A DNA stretch of 35,820 bases from Bacteroidales bacterium. GTDB taxonomy: Bacteria > Bacteroidota > Bacteroidia > Bacteroidales > UBA1556. Shown here piece after piece: positions 23,823 to 32,464 of this stretch; position 1 is the stretch's first letter; every line of letters begins with the position of its first letter. Location: positions 1 to 35,820 of the forward strand of contig JAGLCR010000013.1 in NCBI GenBank assembly GCA_023146135.1, written 5' to 3'. The position numbers were made by a program, and so were the translations under genes. The notes beneath the pieces are model-generated. The model searched no databases and had not been told where the DNA came from. It was given only the letters and a program-made list of their open reading frames with translations.

Positions 23823-24680
23823 ATGAAAAAATCATTATTACTTTGGGCTATAACTATTATTATCACTATTAGTACCATGGTATATCAACGGGCCACAGGT
23901 CCAACCTACCCTAAGAAAGTAAAAGTAGAACTTAGTGGTAAAGAGTATAATTTCAAATTACTACGATCCAATGAAATAGGCTCTCCATGCGATATTCAAC
24001 TTCCAGTTGAGGATAAAGATGTGACTGCAAAGATTTTTTATAAAAAATACAAAACAAGTGACGAGCTTACAATCGTTGACATGCAGCGAATTAAGTCTCA
24101 CAAGAAAGCTTTTTTTGGCGAAGGTGATGAAATTGAAGTGTTTACCGCTACATTACCAGAGCAACCATCTGCAGGAAAAGTACAATACTATATTGAACTC
24201 TCAAAAGGAAATGAAACTGTTAACATTCAGAAAGACGAGCCAGTGGTGGTACGTTTCAAAGGTTTTGTTCCTCGTTATTATTTGATTCCTCATGTATTGT
24301 TTATGATAATCTCCCTCTTTGCTGGTACTCGTGCCGGTATCGAGGCAATCGCTGGTGGATTAAACACAAGAAAATTTGCCATCACCACCCTTATCACATT
24401 AGGTATTGGCGGGCTTATACTTGGCCCCATCGTACAGCTTCACGCCTTTGGCGAACTCTGGACAGGCTGGCCTCTTGGTGGCGATTGGACTGATAATAAA
24501 ACCCTATTTGCTTGGATTTTCTGGTTAATTGCAGTTATTGTATTGAAGAAGAAACCTCATAATAGACTATGGCCAATTATTGCAGTATTAGTGCTCTTTG
24601 CGATGTATATGATACCTCACTCAATGGGAGGTTCAGAATTGAATAATGAAACAGGGCAGATTGAGACAGGATTGAAATAG
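23823..24680 (+). CDS. Unknown membrane protein with periplasmic domain and C-terminal helices
   Basis: The 285-residue protein has an N-terminal helix (4-20), then about 130 residues of beta-rich, charged sequence (AKIFYKKYKTSDE, FTATLPEQPSAGKVQYYIEL, VVVRFKG) resembling an Ig-like or fibronectin-type fold that should face the periplasm. Four helices follow at about 155-172 (YLIPHVLFMIISLFAG), 188-207 (FAITTLITLGIGGLILGPIV), 229-243 and 252-266. Conserved-looking loop residues GELWTGWPLGGDWTDNKT lie between the second and third of these; the GWP/GGDWTDNK motif with His and Trp might bind a ligand or cofactor. I recall similar uncharacterised proteins in Bacteroidota but can give no function. 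It has its own promoter with an overlapping palindrome. Confidence 0.8.
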   Translation: MKKSLLLWAITIIITISTMVYQRATGPTYPKKVKVELSGKEYNFKLLRSNEIGSPCDIQLPVEDKDVTAKIFYKKYKTSDELTIVDMQRIKSHKKAFFGEGDEIEVFTATLPEQPSAGKVQYYIELSKGNETVNIQKDEPVVVRFKGFVPRYYLIPHVLFMIISLFAGTRAGIEAIAGGLNTRKFAITTLITLGIGGLILGPIVQLHAFGELWTGWPLGGDWTDNKTLFAWIFWLIAVIVLKKKPHNRLWPIIAVLVLFAMYMIPHSMGGSELNNETGQIETGLK

Positions 24681-24683
24681 TCC

Positions 24684-24722
24684 TTCGACAAGCTCAGGAA
24701 AGACATTCGGCAAGCTCAGGAA
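24684..24722. repeat. Tandem 17-bp repeat TTCG(A/G)CAAGCTCAGGAA
   Basis: Two copies, 24684-24700 and 24706-24722, differ at one base and have a 22-base period. The motif resembles short intergenic repeats containing TTCGACAAGCTCAGG that I have seen in many bacterial genomes. It begins directly after the stop codon of the membrane-protein gene. Confidence 0.75.
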
Positions 24723-24760
24723 CTTGCTTAACAAAAGCACTTAGGTGATTATCCGCATCA

Positions 24761-24800
24761 AACCTCCCCTTTGACTTCCCTTAGGAATCAAAGTCTGGTT
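24761..24800. repeat. Imperfect extragenic palindrome (REP-like)
   Basis: Nested arms AACC / GGTT, CTTTGA / TCAAAG and TTCC / GGAA surround a 4-base loop CTTA. The GC-richer composition contrasts with the surrounding AT-rich gap. Together with the tandem repeat upstream it forms a 120-base block of repeat-like sequence. Confidence 0.6.
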
Positions 24801-24865
24801 AACTAAAGAAGATTAATTCAACAGCTCAGTAGGTGTGCTTATATTATTAACTTTTAATTATTAAA

Positions 24866-26071
24866 ATGCTACATATCGCAATACCATTATTAGAAGAATT
24901 GGACAATATCCCAACACTATTGAAGAGTATTGCTGTGCAGAATCATCAAGATTATAAAGTGTACTTCTGTGTAAATCAACCTGATGATTGGTGGGGAAGA
25001 ATTGAAAAAATTGCGGCTTGTAATAATAATCAATCGAGTATTAAAATGATTCAAGAAACCGCAGAATTTCCATTTGAAATAATAGACAAAAGCAGTTTAG
25101 GGCAAGGTTGGAAAGCTAAGAAACTTGGTGTGGGTTGGGCTCGAAAAACCCTTACCGACCGAATACTAGATAAAGCAAAGGAAGATGACATAATCATTAG
25201 TTTAGATGCGGATACAACATTTAGTGAAAACTATTTTTCAACTATTGAAGAAAACCTAAAAAAGCATCCAAAAGCACCGGCCATTGCAGTACCCTATTAT
25301 CATCCTTTGAGCAAAAAAGAAGCCGAAGACCGAGCCATTCTACATTACGAAATATATATGCGATATTATCTGATCAATCTATTTCGCATAAACAGTCCTT
25401 ATGCTTTTTCAGCGCTAGGTTCGGCTATAGCAATGCCTGTGTGGGCCTTGCGAAAAATTGGAGGTCTGTCACCAAAAAAGAGTGGAGAAGATTTTTATCT
25501 ATTACAAAAAATGGTGAAATTTCGACCTATCCTTAACTGGAATGATGAAAAAGTTTTCCCTGCTGCTCGATTTTCTAATCGGGTATTTTTTGGCACCGGA
25601 CCGGCTATGATCAAAGGAAATGATGGTGATTGGAGCTCCTATCCTATTTACCCTATGGATCTTTTCAATCAGATTGCTGAATTCTACAAACTCATTCCTC
25701 AGCTATTTGAGAAAAATATTTCAACCCCAATTGACTCCATATTTGGAAATACTAATGATTGCAATATTATATGGGAAAACCTAAGAAAAAACAATAAGGA
25801 TCTTCCACATTTTACCAAAGCTATTCATGATAAATTTGATGGGCTTCGAATTCTTCAGTTCTTAAAACAAAATGTGGAACAACTAAGACAAAATGAAGAA
25901 AAAATATTAATTGACTTCATTTTGCATATGGATAAAGAAAAAGAACAAAATAATTTCAAAGAATTTTCTTTTTCACAAAGCCCAATTAGTCAACTTAATG
26001 AAATAAGAGATTATCTTTGCAGCATCGAAGACGACTATCGTCTTAATGCAATGAAGCAATATGGAAAATAG
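24866..26071 (+). CDS. Family 2 glycosyltransferase
   Basis: A 401-residue GT-A-type transferase. The N-terminus HIAIPLLEELDNIPTLLKSI is the nucleotide-sugar-binding strand and helix; DIIISLDADTTF (Asp114, Asp116) is the DxD metal/nucleotide site; SALGSAIAMPVWALRKIGGL and GEDFYLLQKM correspond to the acceptor-side region with the ED catalytic motif. No TM helix or signal peptide is obvious, so it is cytosolic or peripheral. Donor and acceptor are unknown; there are no neighbouring polysaccharide genes. Its last 11 bases overlap the start of miaA, so the two are translationally linked. The C-terminal 100 residues are a charged helical extension (QNVEQLRQNEEKILIDFI). Confidence 0.88.
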   Translation: MLHIAIPLLEELDNIPTLLKSIAVQNHQDYKVYFCVNQPDDWWGRIEKIAACNNNQSSIKMIQETAEFPFEIIDKSSLGQGWKAKKLGVGWARKTLTDRILDKAKEDDIIISLDADTTFSENYFSTIEENLKKHPKAPAIAVPYYHPLSKKEAEDRAILHYEIYMRYYLINLFRINSPYAFSALGSAIAMPVWALRKIGGLSPKKSGEDFYLLQKMVKFRPILNWNDEKVFPAARFSNRVFFGTGPAMIKGNDGDWSSYPIYPMDLFNQIAEFYKLIPQLFEKNISTPIDSIFGNTNDCNIIWENLRKNNKDLPHFTKAIHDKFDGLRILQFLKQNVEQLRQNEEKILIDFILHMDKEKEQNNFKEFSFSQSPISQLNEIRDYLCSIEDDYRLNAMKQYGK

Positions 26072-26972
26072 TATCATCACAATTTTAGGAACAACTGCTA
26101 CTGGCAAAACAAAATTAGCCTCTCAATTAGCAGCCCTCATTGGAGGAGAAATCATTAGTGCCGATTCAAGACAAGTTTATCGTGGAATGGATCTTGGAAC
26201 GGGCAAAGACTTAAACGATTTTGATGTAAATGGAATTCAAATTCCTTACCACCTTATTGATATAGTAGATCCTGGATATGAATTCAATGTTTACGAATAT
26301 CAGAATTATTTTTTTGATGCCTATAAAAAAGTGATTGCCAATGAAAATATTCCTGTCTTAGTGGGAGGTACTGGTATGTATATAGAATCGGTTTTGAAAG
26401 GCTATCGTATGGCTAAAGTGGTAAATAATGAAGCTCTTAGATTGCGACTTAATACAAAAACTGATGAACAATTAATTGAAATACTATTAAACAATCGTGT
26501 ATTGCATAATACTACCGATACCACCGAAAGAGAGCGTATTATACGAGCCATTGAAATTGATGAACACTACCGAAACCACCCTGAATTATTACAAGATGTA
26601 CCCAAGATAAAATCCATTAATTTTGGTATTCGATTTGACAGAGCAATTATACGAAACCGAATTACTGAACGTCTTGACCAACGCTTTAATGAAGGAATGC
26701 TAGATGAAGTTCAAAGACTTCTAGATGAAGGTGTTTCTGCTGAAAAACTTAAATTTTATGGTTTAGAGTATAAATTCATGACACAACATCTATTGGGTGA
26801 AATTGAATATAATGAGATGTTTAACCTTTTAAACACAGCTATTCATCAATTTGCCAAACGACAAGAAACATGGTGGCGTAAAATGGAGAAGCAAGGCACT
26901 CGCATTCATTGGCTTGATGGAAATAATAGCGATCAGGAAAAAATTGGTTTAATATTAGGAAAGATTCGATAA
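26061..26972 (+). CDS. miaA: tRNA dimethylallyltransferase MiaA
   Basis: The enzyme adds a dimethylallyl group to N6 of adenosine 37 in tRNAs that read codons beginning with U. At 303 residues it has the normal length. Evidence: P-loop GTTATGKTK (residues 10-18), SADSRQVYRGMDLGTGK (33-49), HLIDIVDPGYEFNVYEY, LVGGTGMYIESVLKG, and GLEYKFM with the later QFAKRQETWWRK tRNA-binding motif. The ATG overlaps the end of the glycosyltransferase gene by 11 bases. Some Bacteroidota carry two MiaA-type genes; this may be one of a pair. After the stop there are 200 bases without a gene, in which I see no strong terminator. Confidence 0.96.
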   Translation: MENSIITILGTTATGKTKLASQLAALIGGEIISADSRQVYRGMDLGTGKDLNDFDVNGIQIPYHLIDIVDPGYEFNVYEYQNYFFDAYKKVIANENIPVLVGGTGMYIESVLKGYRMAKVVNNEALRLRLNTKTDEQLIEILLNNRVLHNTTDTTERERIIRAIEIDEHYRNHPELLQDVPKIKSINFGIRFDRAIIRNRITERLDQRFNEGMLDEVQRLLDEGVSAEKLKFYGLEYKFMTQHLLGEIEYNEMFNLLNTAIHQFAKRQETWWRKMEKQGTRIHWLDGNNSDQEKIGLILGKIR

Positions 26973-27172
26973 ACTTTCAAAGTGCATCAGCTATACTGTG
27001 CCTCCTAATAATAGCTCAATGGTAGAAAAATATTGATTTATTCAATGCTAATAAAATTGTGAGTGGTAAGCTTACTTTTACTAATTTAGCTTCCAAACCA
27101 AATAAAAACTAAACGTTTTCTATTCGGCACAGCAGTAAGGTCGAAACTAAAACATCAATTAAAACAAAGATT

Positions 27173-27733
27173 ATGAAAAAAATTAGTTTACTATTAATAG
27201 GTGTGATTCTATTCGCTTTTTCTTTCACTAGCATTGCTGGTGGAAAATACGGATTAAGAGGAGGTTATCAACTTAGCAATATTTATAATGGCGGAAACAG
27301 CCTTAATAAAGACCCCTTAAATTCTTTTTATGTAGGGATGTTTACCGAGCAACGAATTGTACCAATGTTATCTTTCGGATCAGGTTCTGAATACTCTCAA
27401 ATAGGATCAATGACTGACAATAATAATAAAGTGGTAATGCATTATCTAAGCATCCCAACCTATTTAAAATTTAAGATAGGACCATTTTTTGCTATTGGAG
27501 GTGCTTCTGCTAGTTTTAAAGTTTATGAGCAACATTTTCATACTGATGCTATTCAAGACCCTTTTGAAAAAGCTGGCTGGTTTGATATTCCGGTATATGC
27601 AGGTGTAGGGCTTCAGTTTTTAATGATAAGGATAGAAGCACGCTACAATTGGGGCACATTCAATTTGTACGACAGTCCAAATGATGGATACAAAAATCAG
27701 TATCTTCAACTTGGGCTTGCTGTAGCAATATAA
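27173..27733 (+). CDS. Small outer-membrane beta-barrel protein (PF13568-type)
   Basis: The 186-residue protein has a signal peptide (cleavage near SIAGG, about residue 22) followed by alternating strands with glycine/aromatic girdles: KYGLRGGYQLSNIY, SFYVGMFTEQRI, MHYLSIPTYLKFKIG, FAIGGASASFKVY, VYAGVGLQFLMIRIEARYNWG and the closing YLQLGLAVAI. The YLSIPTYLKFK motif is common in Bacteroidota 'outer membrane protein beta-barrel' proteins of 8-10 strands. Their roles are mostly unknown; some help anchor or support T9SS (PorT-like), but this one is shorter than PorT. It is transcribed alone and ends in a strong terminator. Confidence 0.88.
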   Translation: MKKISLLLIGVILFAFSFTSIAGGKYGLRGGYQLSNIYNGGNSLNKDPLNSFYVGMFTEQRIVPMLSFGSGSEYSQIGSMTDNNNKVVMHYLSIPTYLKFKIGPFFAIGGASASFKVYEQHFHTDAIQDPFEKAGWFDIPVYAGVGLQFLMIRIEARYNWGTFNLYDSPNDGYKNQYLQLGLAVAI

Positions 27734-27753
27734 AGTAATTGACAAGTACAAGG

Positions 27754-27784
27754 GCCATATTCAAGAAGAATATGGCTTTTTTTT
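27754..27784 (+). terminator. Terminator of small barrel-protein gene
   Basis: GCCATATTC (27754-27762) / GAATATGGC (27768-27776) with a 5-base loop and eight Ts. Confidence 0.93.
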
Positions 27785-27785
27785 T

Positions 27786-27793
27786 ATACTTTT
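27786..27793 (+). promoter_or_regulatory. -7 box TACTTTTG upstream of ettA
   Basis: TACTTTTG(CA) fits TAnnTTTG and follows the previous terminator by two bases. The predicted leader is about 105 bases long, AT-rich, with a weak GCTAT/ATAGC hairpin. The -33 position falls in the terminator and has no TTG. Confidence 0.5.
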
Positions 27794-27905
27794 GCAATCG
27801 CTATACTCATAATAATAGCCTTCAAATACTATTTTGGAATTACAATAATTAAAAGCTCACAATACATTATAAATCAAGAATTAAAATAATATAATATATA
27901 TAATT

Positions 27906-29588
27906 ATGGCAACAGTTGACGATAAGAAAATAATCTTTTCAATGGTAAAGGTAAGCAAGGCTTACGATGGAAAAGAAGTACTAAAGAATATTTACCTTTC
28001 ATTTTATTATGGAGCCAAAATCGGCGTTATTGGACTAAATGGGTCTGGTAAGTCTACCCTACTAAAAATTATTGCAGGACTGGAAGATAAATATCAAGGT
28101 GAAGTAGTTTTTTCTTCAGGATATAGCGTAGGTTATTTAGCTCAAGAGCCACATCTTGACGATGAAAAAACTGTGCGTCAGATTGTTGAAGAAGGTGTAC
28201 AAGAAACCATTGATATTCTAAAAGAATACGAGGAGGTAAACCTAAAATTCTCAGAGCCTATGAGCGATGATGAAATGACCAAACTTATTGATCGTCAAGG
28301 TTTACTAACCGAAATGATAGACCAGCGTAATGCTTGGGAAATTGACTCACAATTAGAACGCTCTATGGATGCCCTGCGTTGCCCAGAGCCTGATGCCTTA
28401 GTTAAAAATCTATCAGGTGGAGAACGTCGCCGAGTTGCATTAACACGTTTACTACTTTCCGAACCTGATATTTTATTACTTGACGAGCCTACCAACCATT
28501 TGGATGCTGAGTCAATCGATTGGCTAGAACAACATCTAGATCAATATAAAGGAACTGTAATTGCTGTTACGCACGACCGCTATTTCTTGGATAATGTATC
28601 TGGCTGGATACTAGAGCTAGACCGGGGAGAAGGTATCCCATGGGAAGGAAACTATTCCTCTTGGCTCGATCAGAAAACCAGTCGCATGAAATTAGAGGAA
28701 AAAGTTGCTAGTAAGCGACGCAAAACACTGGAACATGAATTAGAATGGGTACGAATGGCTCCCAAGGCTCGTCATGCTAAGTCTAAAGCTCGTTTGAAGG
28801 CCTACGATCAATTATTAAGTCAAGACTCAAAAGAAAATATTGAAAAGCTAGAAATATTTATTCCCAATGGACCACGTTTAGGTAATAAGGTAATTGATGC
28901 CGACCATGTAAAAAAAGCATTTGGTGATAAACTACTATTCGACGATTTAGAATTCCACTTGCCTCCCAACGGAATCGTAGGAGTAATTGGCCCAAATGGA
29001 GCGGGTAAAACTACCCTATTTCGCATGATTATGGGTTTAGAAACTGCTGATGATGGTGAGTTTAGTGTTGGGTCAACAGTAAAAGTTGGATATGTAGATC
29101 AGCAGCATGCTGGCATTGATGTGGAAAAAAGTATTTTTGAAGTAGTATCTGAGGGAAATGAGTTGATTCAATTGGGAAACCGTAGCATGAATGCACGAGC
29201 GTATATTTCGCGATTTAATTTTGGAGGTAAAGACCAAGGTAAAAAGGTGAAAACACTTTCGGGTGGAGAGCGAAATCGATTACACCTTGCTCTTACACTT
29301 AAACAGGAAGCCAATGTTTTATTGCTTGACGAGCCAACCAATGATATAGATGTAAACACTTTACGTGCATTAGAAGAAGGCTTAGAGAGTTTTGCCGGCT
29401 GTGCAGTAGTAATATCTCACGACCGATGGTTCTTAGATCGTATTGCAACTCATATTTTAGCCTTCGAAGGCGATTCTCAAGTTTATTATTTCGAGGGAGG
29501 ATATACAGATTATGAGGAAAATCGTAAAAAACGATTGGGCAATATTGAACCTAAACGTATTCGCTATCGTAAACTAAAACATGATTAG
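27906..29588 (+). CDS. ettA: Energy-dependent translational throttle protein EttA (ABC-F)
   Basis: A cytosolic tandem ABC ATPase of 560 residues without membrane helices. It binds the ribosomal E site and gates the first elongation steps according to ATP/ADP. Domain 1: Walker A GLNGSGKST (43-51), signature LSGGERRRV, Walker B LLLDEPTNHLD, switch VTHDRYFLD. The EttA-specific arm (EEVNLKFSEPMSDDEMTKL region) is present, and a basic linker (ASKRRKTLEHELEWVRMAPKARHAKSKARL) separates the domains. Domain 2: GPNGAGKTT, LSGGERNRL, LLLDEPTNDID, ISHDRWFLDRIATHIL. The C-terminus EPKRIRYRKLKHD is basic. Length and the RMAPKARHAKSKAR motif distinguish it from Uup and from ABC-F resistance proteins. Confidence 0.96.
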   Translation: MATVDDKKIIFSMVKVSKAYDGKEVLKNIYLSFYYGAKIGVIGLNGSGKSTLLKIIAGLEDKYQGEVVFSSGYSVGYLAQEPHLDDEKTVRQIVEEGVQETIDILKEYEEVNLKFSEPMSDDEMTKLIDRQGLLTEMIDQRNAWEIDSQLERSMDALRCPEPDALVKNLSGGERRRVALTRLLLSEPDILLLDEPTNHLDAESIDWLEQHLDQYKGTVIAVTHDRYFLDNVSGWILELDRGEGIPWEGNYSSWLDQKTSRMKLEEKVASKRRKTLEHELEWVRMAPKARHAKSKARLKAYDQLLSQDSKENIEKLEIFIPNGPRLGNKVIDADHVKKAFGDKLLFDDLEFHLPPNGIVGVIGPNGAGKTTLFRMIMGLETADDGEFSVGSTVKVGYVDQQHAGIDVEKSIFEVVSEGNELIQLGNRSMNARAYISRFNFGGKDQGKKVKTLSGGERNRLHLALTLKQEANVLLLDEPTNDIDVNTLRALEEGLESFAGCAVVISHDRWFLDRIATHILAFEGDSQVYYFEGGYTDYEENRKKRLGNIEPKRIRYRKLKHD

Positions 29589-29688
29589 TATTATTCGTTG
29601 GAACAAACACTTATCGAGTCAACTGAGGGTACGGTATTCCAATTTTATATAAAGTAGCTTAAACGGGATTTTTAAAACATTTTAAGCT

Positions 29689-29729
29689 AAAAAAAAAGCT
29701 GATTCAAAATATTTGAACCAGCTTTTTTT
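29689..29729. terminator. Bidirectional terminator between ettA and lamin-tail gene
   Basis: Stem GCTG-TTCAAA (29698-29708) / TTTGAA-CAGC (29712-29722) with one A/C mismatch and a 3-base loop, bordered by nine As on the left and seven Ts on the right, so it works for both convergent genes. It lies about 100 bases after ettA and 20 bases from the stop of the minus-strand gene. Confidence 0.87.
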
Positions 29730-29749
29730 GCATTTATAAGAATCTATAT

Positions 29750-32338
29750 TTATTGAACAATCAGCTTTTTAACCGTTTTATTCAACGTTTTTCTATCAAC
29801 AAATTGAATAAAGTATAAACCAGATTGAAATTCTTCAACATTTACAGAAGTTTGGGAATCACTAATATTAAAGTACTTAACTAAACTTCCTGTAATATCA
29901 AAAATATTTACCTCGAAAGAAGAGTGAATATTTCCAAAATATAGCATATTGTCCACTGGATTTGGATACATACTAATAATATTTGCATTATCATTTGGGT
30001 TTTCAACTGATATAATGGTGCATCCTGAACCTGGCGTTCCAAAAATAGAATCGCCATTAAACATCGCAACAAATTGAATTGATGCGGTCCAATATGAGCC
30101 ATCATTATTATAATCAATAGCATTTACCGATAGGTCACAATACGAAATAGAAGGGCCATCGCCATCGCCAGCCAATGGCCAAGGACTTGAATCATCATAA
30201 TCAACATAGGCAATAGTATCACCAACAGAATTTTGAATTTCAATATCCTCACCAGAATTTTTCAATCCACCACTATCCCATTGGTGCGTTCCTGTAATAC
30301 CAAAAACTGAATTAACTAAAGCTGAATCCTTAGCTATTACCAAGTAATCACCCCAACCCAATACTGTACCTGCAGGAAAAGTGTAATGCACACCTTCTGT
30401 TATTTCAAATCCACTTATATCAAACGTACCACCCGTATTATTATAAATCTCAAAATACTCAAGCGAATCGGAAGAAGAAAGATCATTATACATAATTTCA
30501 GTAATTAATAACCTAGCATTCTGGTCATTATAGACAAAGCTAAAATTATGTGCATTTACCATTATATTATTGGATGTATCTTTTACATTCGCAATATTAA
30601 GTGTATTACTAACTCCATTTAGCAAAGCTGAACTTAAAGTAAGAGTAAGCGTTTCTTTAGTTGCATTTCGTATTGCATTCGTAACTGTCAAACCAGTATA
30701 ATTATTTACATTTTCAGCACTTGCCCCAACAGCTTCACTAAACACTACTTCAAGAGATGTGCTGCTCAATACCGAAACAGTATTTACTACTGGAGGAATG
30801 GTGTCGCTAGATGGTGGAATAATGATAGTACAGCCCGTTCCAGGACTAGCCCAAATGCTATCACCAGCAGAATTTACTCCCAAATAATTTGAAGTAACCG
30901 ACCAATTTGTCCCAATATTATTATCTAATGTCAAATCACAAAAACTCATACTATGACCTCCTCCATCTACAACAGATGTGGGCCAAGGGCTCGAATCATC
31001 ATAATCAACTAGATCAACCGTATCGCCATTATTTGTAACAAGAATAACATCTTCACCGCTATTACTAAGTGACCCTGACGACCATTGGTAAGCAACAGTG
31101 CCAAAGTAATTTGCAAACATCATACTATCTTTAGCAATAACAATATAGTCACCAGCATTAAGCGTAATAGCAGGAAAAGTATAGTTAAATCCTTGCACAA
31201 TAATAAATCCATCTAAATCAACACTTACCGTATCATTATTATAAATCTCAATAAACTCGGTTGAATCCGTTCCACTTTCAGGTCCATTATAATTGATTTC
31301 AGTAATAACCAAATCAGGAATTACAATGGTTTGCATAGCCGACACTTTAAAATCAACCAAATGATTCTCAAAACCATAGGCTTGAACAAATGCAACGGAT
31401 GGCACATATAAACTACTCCATGCACTCGATGCGTCGAAGCGAGCCCAGGATGGCATAATAAACGATTGATTGGATGATGATTTAGTATAAAATTGATAGG
31501 TATTGCTACCATTTTCCTCATAGGACAATATATTGAAATAATTCATATAATTCATCGTATCACTCTGATAATAGGTATATCCTGGTTTAAACTGATAAGT
31601 CACTGCTATAATACTACCTGCAGAAACAGATATGGGAGCTGAAGGACCAATTTTGAAATAATTAAACCCTGAAACCAATGTATCAACTGCTGATGCGGCT
31701 GTTAAAGGATATTTTACAATTACAGTATTAGCATCATTTAAAAATGACCCTGTACGCTGCAAACCTTTAAAAAATAAGGTGTCAACACCATAAGCGGTCT
31801 GAGGAAATGTTCCAGTAAAATAATAATTCGGAATATTTGAACCACTTTCTGCTAAAAATTCCACAATCAAAGTGTCAACTACTGTAGATGATGGATTACG
31901 AGTATAAAGACAATATATACCAATGGAATCAAGTGTGTAAGATGTGTTTGCATCAACATTTAATCCTGAGTTTGAAAGAAAAACAGAATCCGTAGGGTCT
32001 AATACCACTGCAGCTCCATGCACCCAAGGAGTGGAATAGCTTGTGCCAAACTGTGCTGTAATCTGCGTGTCTGGAAATAGATAAGTTGAATTTAATACAC
32101 TCAAACCTCCATTTTGCGCATTCATTGAAGTAGCATAATTATACCAACGTGAAACCAAGCCTGTAATAGTATCCTTTGTACCCCCTAGTTGAAGAGGATT
32201 AATACTGTTTGATTGAATTTGTGATAACTGAAACGGAGTATTCGTCACATCCATTCCAATATTAGTACTAACAACTTGAGCTGAGCCCCAAGAATATAGT
32301 GAAATCAGCAGAATAAAAAGTAAAGGTTTTTTCATCAT
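29750..32338 (-). CDS. Lamin-tail domain T9SS-secreted protein
   Basis: The 862-residue protein has a signal peptide (cleavage near GSA|Q, residue 20), an N-terminal beta-rich region (about 21-335) of unknown type, and a lamin-tail domain (about 341-465: LVITEINYNGPESG ... EFIEIYNN ... YIVIAKDS ... VDYDDSSPWP). An Ig-like domain follows (about 513-610: TIPPVVNTVSVLSSTSLEVV), then a second lamin-tail domain (about 613-745) and a T9SS type A sorting domain (last ~75: MYPNPVDNMLYF ... GLYFIQFVDRKTL). It is expected at the cell surface or released. In bacteria, lamin-tail domains often accompany secreted nucleases, phosphatases or adhesins, but no enzyme domain is visible here. The two lamin-tail units share phrases such as VDYDDSSPWP even at DNA level, showing internal duplication. 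A well-formed promoter precedes the gene. Confidence 0.9.
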   Translation of the reverse strand: MMKKPLLFILLISLYSWGSAQVVSTNIGMDVTNTPFQLSQIQSNSINPLQLGGTKDTITGLVSRWYNYATSMNAQNGGLSVLNSTYLFPDTQITAQFGTSYSTPWVHGAAVVLDPTDSVFLSNSGLNVDANTSYTLDSIGIYCLYTRNPSSTVVDTLIVEFLAESGSNIPNYYFTGTFPQTAYGVDTLFFKGLQRTGSFLNDANTVIVKYPLTAASAVDTLVSGFNYFKIGPSAPISVSAGSIIAVTYQFKPGYTYYQSDTMNYMNYFNILSYEENGSNTYQFYTKSSSNQSFIMPSWARFDASSAWSSLYVPSVAFVQAYGFENHLVDFKVSAMQTIVIPDLVITEINYNGPESGTDSTEFIEIYNNDTVSVDLDGFIIVQGFNYTFPAITLNAGDYIVIAKDSMMFANYFGTVAYQWSSGSLSNSGEDVILVTNNGDTVDLVDYDDSSPWPTSVVDGGGHSMSFCDLTLDNNIGTNWSVTSNYLGVNSAGDSIWASPGTGCTIIIPPSSDTIPPVVNTVSVLSSTSLEVVFSEAVGASAENVNNYTGLTVTNAIRNATKETLTLTLSSALLNGVSNTLNIANVKDTSNNIMVNAHNFSFVYNDQNARLLITEIMYNDLSSSDSLEYFEIYNNTGGTFDISGFEITEGVHYTFPAGTVLGWGDYLVIAKDSALVNSVFGITGTHQWDSGGLKNSGEDIEIQNSVGDTIAYVDYDDSSPWPLAGDGDGPSISYCDLSVNAIDYNNDGSYWTASIQFVAMFNGDSIFGTPGSGCTIISVENPNDNANIISMYPNPVDNMLYFGNIHSSFEVNIFDITGSLVKYFNISDSQTSVNVEEFQSGLYFIQFVDRKTLNKTVKKLIVQ

Positions 32339-32421
32339 TTTGTAGTTTTAGTTAATAGAATGAAAACATATTTACCCAAATAGGAAAAACCCACCAAATA
32401 AACAGTCCCCCTTGATGCCTA

Positions 32422-32452
32422 CAAAGTTATGAAAATTTACCCTAAATACAAA
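32422..32452 (-). promoter_or_regulatory. Promoter of lamin-tail gene (TTTG-N19-TAACTTTG)
   Basis: The plus strand has CAAAGTTA at 32422-32429 and CAAA at 32449-32452, i.e. TAACTTTG and TTTG on the minus strand, 19 bases apart. The leader would be about 75 bases. Confidence 0.72.
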
Positions 32453-32464
32453 TAAAAAAAAGTG

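Noticed and set aside
26973-27172. A tRNA or riboswitch in the 200-base gap after miaA
   Set aside because: No cloverleaf arms, CCA-type end or T-loop GGTTCRA-like sequence could be found; the gap holds only AT-rich sequence and a weak -7-like TAATTTAG near 27082.
27906-29588. Antibiotic-resistance ABC-F protein
   Set aside because: Length, arm segment and the linker motif RMAPKARHAKSKAR are those of housekeeping EttA, not of a resistance-type ABC-F.
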